Below, in pieces: positions 62,831 through 64,000 of a stretch of DNA of 64,000 nt. The DNA is from Acanthaster planci. Its lineage: Eukaryota; Echinodermata; Asteroidea; Valvatida; Acanthasteridae. The notes below the pieces were generated by a model. The model ran no database searches, was not told the origin of the DNA, and worked only from the letters and a program-made list of their open reading frames with translations. Within the stretch, counting starts at the first letter, position 1. The number at the start of each line of letters is the position of its first letter. Both the position numbers and the translations under genes were made by a program. The stretch lies in NCBI RefSeq assembly GCF_001949145.1, contig NW_019091501.1, positions 580,740-644,739 on the forward strand, given 5' to 3'.

Positions 62831-64000
62831 CTAGGGAAAATAATGGGGTGAAATGAAAGAGCAAGACATAGATAATATGACTGATGCATGATCATTACTT
62901 TTTCTTCATGGGTAATTAATAACTGTAACGCATATGACAAGAACTGCATTAAAGTAGCAAGAGCATATCTTCAAAGTAATACTAGATGGCACCTTTAAGC
63001 AAAGATTTCAAGGGTGTAACTTTAAGGTACAGTCCATCATTTGCAGTTATGCAAAAAGTATATCTAAATGACTAAATTACTGCTGAAAAGCGTACTTGGT
63101 TTGAAGAAGAATATGAACTACCGGTAAAATCATTCTTTCTGGCAAGCTGTCATTTTGAAAAAAATAATGAATGATTTTGTATGACGTATTTAAAGATGCA
63201 TATTTGGAAAATTGCCATCAGAAGCATGTGCACACATTGATATGACACTCATGTGTGCATGGTTTTATGATTCATCAGTTCAGTATATGACATGGCGTAG
63301 CTGCATTTGACTGAATGTGAAAGTGTGTCCCCAGACAATGATTTCATCAGGCACAATTCAAAGCACAACTCAGCAACTTTTGATCAAAAATCGAGATCTT
63401 GAAATATAGTTTTTGTCGGAATGGACAGTATTCACTGAGATGAAATTCAGGAGGTTTTGTTCTTATAGCCACCCTTCTTTAGATTTTGAGTAATTTTGTC
63501 GTCTCAAAGGAAGAAGTCATTGCAGATGCAAGTTAAGAACTGGAATTGACATCAAGAATCACAATGTGCACTAACTGCTGCCATAGCTGTTTTCACCCTG
63601 AAGGCAAGTTGGGCTATGACTTCAGCTTCATGGCTGAACTTTCTTACTGTTGATGTGGTTTCCCAATTTACAGCCAAGGATTTACACTGCTGATTTCATA
63701 ATCGAAAAAGTTTGGAATTTGAGGCCTGTTTGTTTCATACAGAATCGGATCTGGATCAGTCATCCCTTGGTACTTCACTGACACCTGAGAATATCTAACG
63801 GACGGAGCAAACTAGCATCAGGACCACAGATAGAGATCTGTAGTCCTGTGTGAAACAACCCCGTAACAAAAAGTGTTTTGTTTGTTGGCCAAGCATTTTC
63901 AGTCACTGAAACCTGCTTATCAAAAATGTGATCAGTTCATGCAAGTTCCTTTTTTTGTTCATTTTTTGCTCCCAAGCCACGTCAGTCCTCAACCTACCAT
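62831..64000. other. Intronic or upstream DNA of the coiled-coil gene
   Basis: The gene must continue here or beyond the right edge, because its first visible exon starts in phase 1. A minus-strand open block at 63686-63576 (37 codons, with HEAEVIAQLAFRVKTAM) has plausible splice sites but is phase 0 at its end, so it cannot join 62830 directly. No other exon was recognised. Confidence 0.35.

Noticed and set aside
63576-63686. Possible upstream exon of the coiled-coil gene (37 codons, minus strand)
   Set aside because: Its splice sites are plausible, but it ends in phase 0 while the exon at 62830 needs a phase-1 partner. It would need a further unseen exon, so it was left out of the gene model.

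Overview
This is metazoan nuclear DNA. It holds intron-rich genes with GT-AG introns, no bacterial or organellar genes, and many small transposon-derived repeats. The spliceosomal protein PRPF6 is very close to the vertebrate protein. The transmembrane serine protease with LDL-receptor class A (LDLa) repeats, the introns of roughly 0.3-3 kb and the dispersed ACATGT/TACATGTA motifs together suggest a marine invertebrate, most likely an invertebrate deuterostome such as a lancelet. That assignment is inference. The first six bases are a HindIII site (AAGCTT), so the left edge may be a clone end.

Layout. (1) 1-6959: a tRNA-like sequence and a decayed LTR-retrotransposon Gag fragment at the left edge, then AT-rich non-coding DNA leading to the PRPF6 promoter. 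(2) 6960-28118, + strand: complete PRPF6 in 23 coding exons. All exon phases agree and give 931 codons. Its introns carry a 541-bp foldback element with a 9-bp target-site duplication, a telomere-motif hairpin, a 91-bp tandem duplication and a dead Tc1-like transposase. The last intron begins with GC instead of GT. (3) 28119-34974: probable PRPF6 3' UTR with a hairpin, then intergenic DNA with a 21-bp minisatellite. (4) 34975-45810, - strand: a complete 11-exon gene (608 codons) for a type II membrane serine protease. Its protease domain lies directly after the membrane segment and its six LDLa repeats are C-terminal, the reverse of the usual order. The protease has a polybasic activation site and an altered oxyanion and substrate pocket. 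(5) 45811-55118: intergenic DNA with duplications and no convincing gene. (6) 55119-62830, - strand, 5' end not resolved here: an unrecognised coiled-coil protein with a long disordered region, a KEN box and an acidic/basic C-terminal tail. A run of seven A residues puts the long exon and the last exon in different frames.

PRPF6 and the protease gene are convergent. The protease and coiled-coil genes are tandem on the - strand. Nothing suggests that the three genes act in one pathway. The most unusual item is the protease gene: domain order, activation site and active-site substitutions. The apparent -1 frameshift at 57333-57339 comes next.
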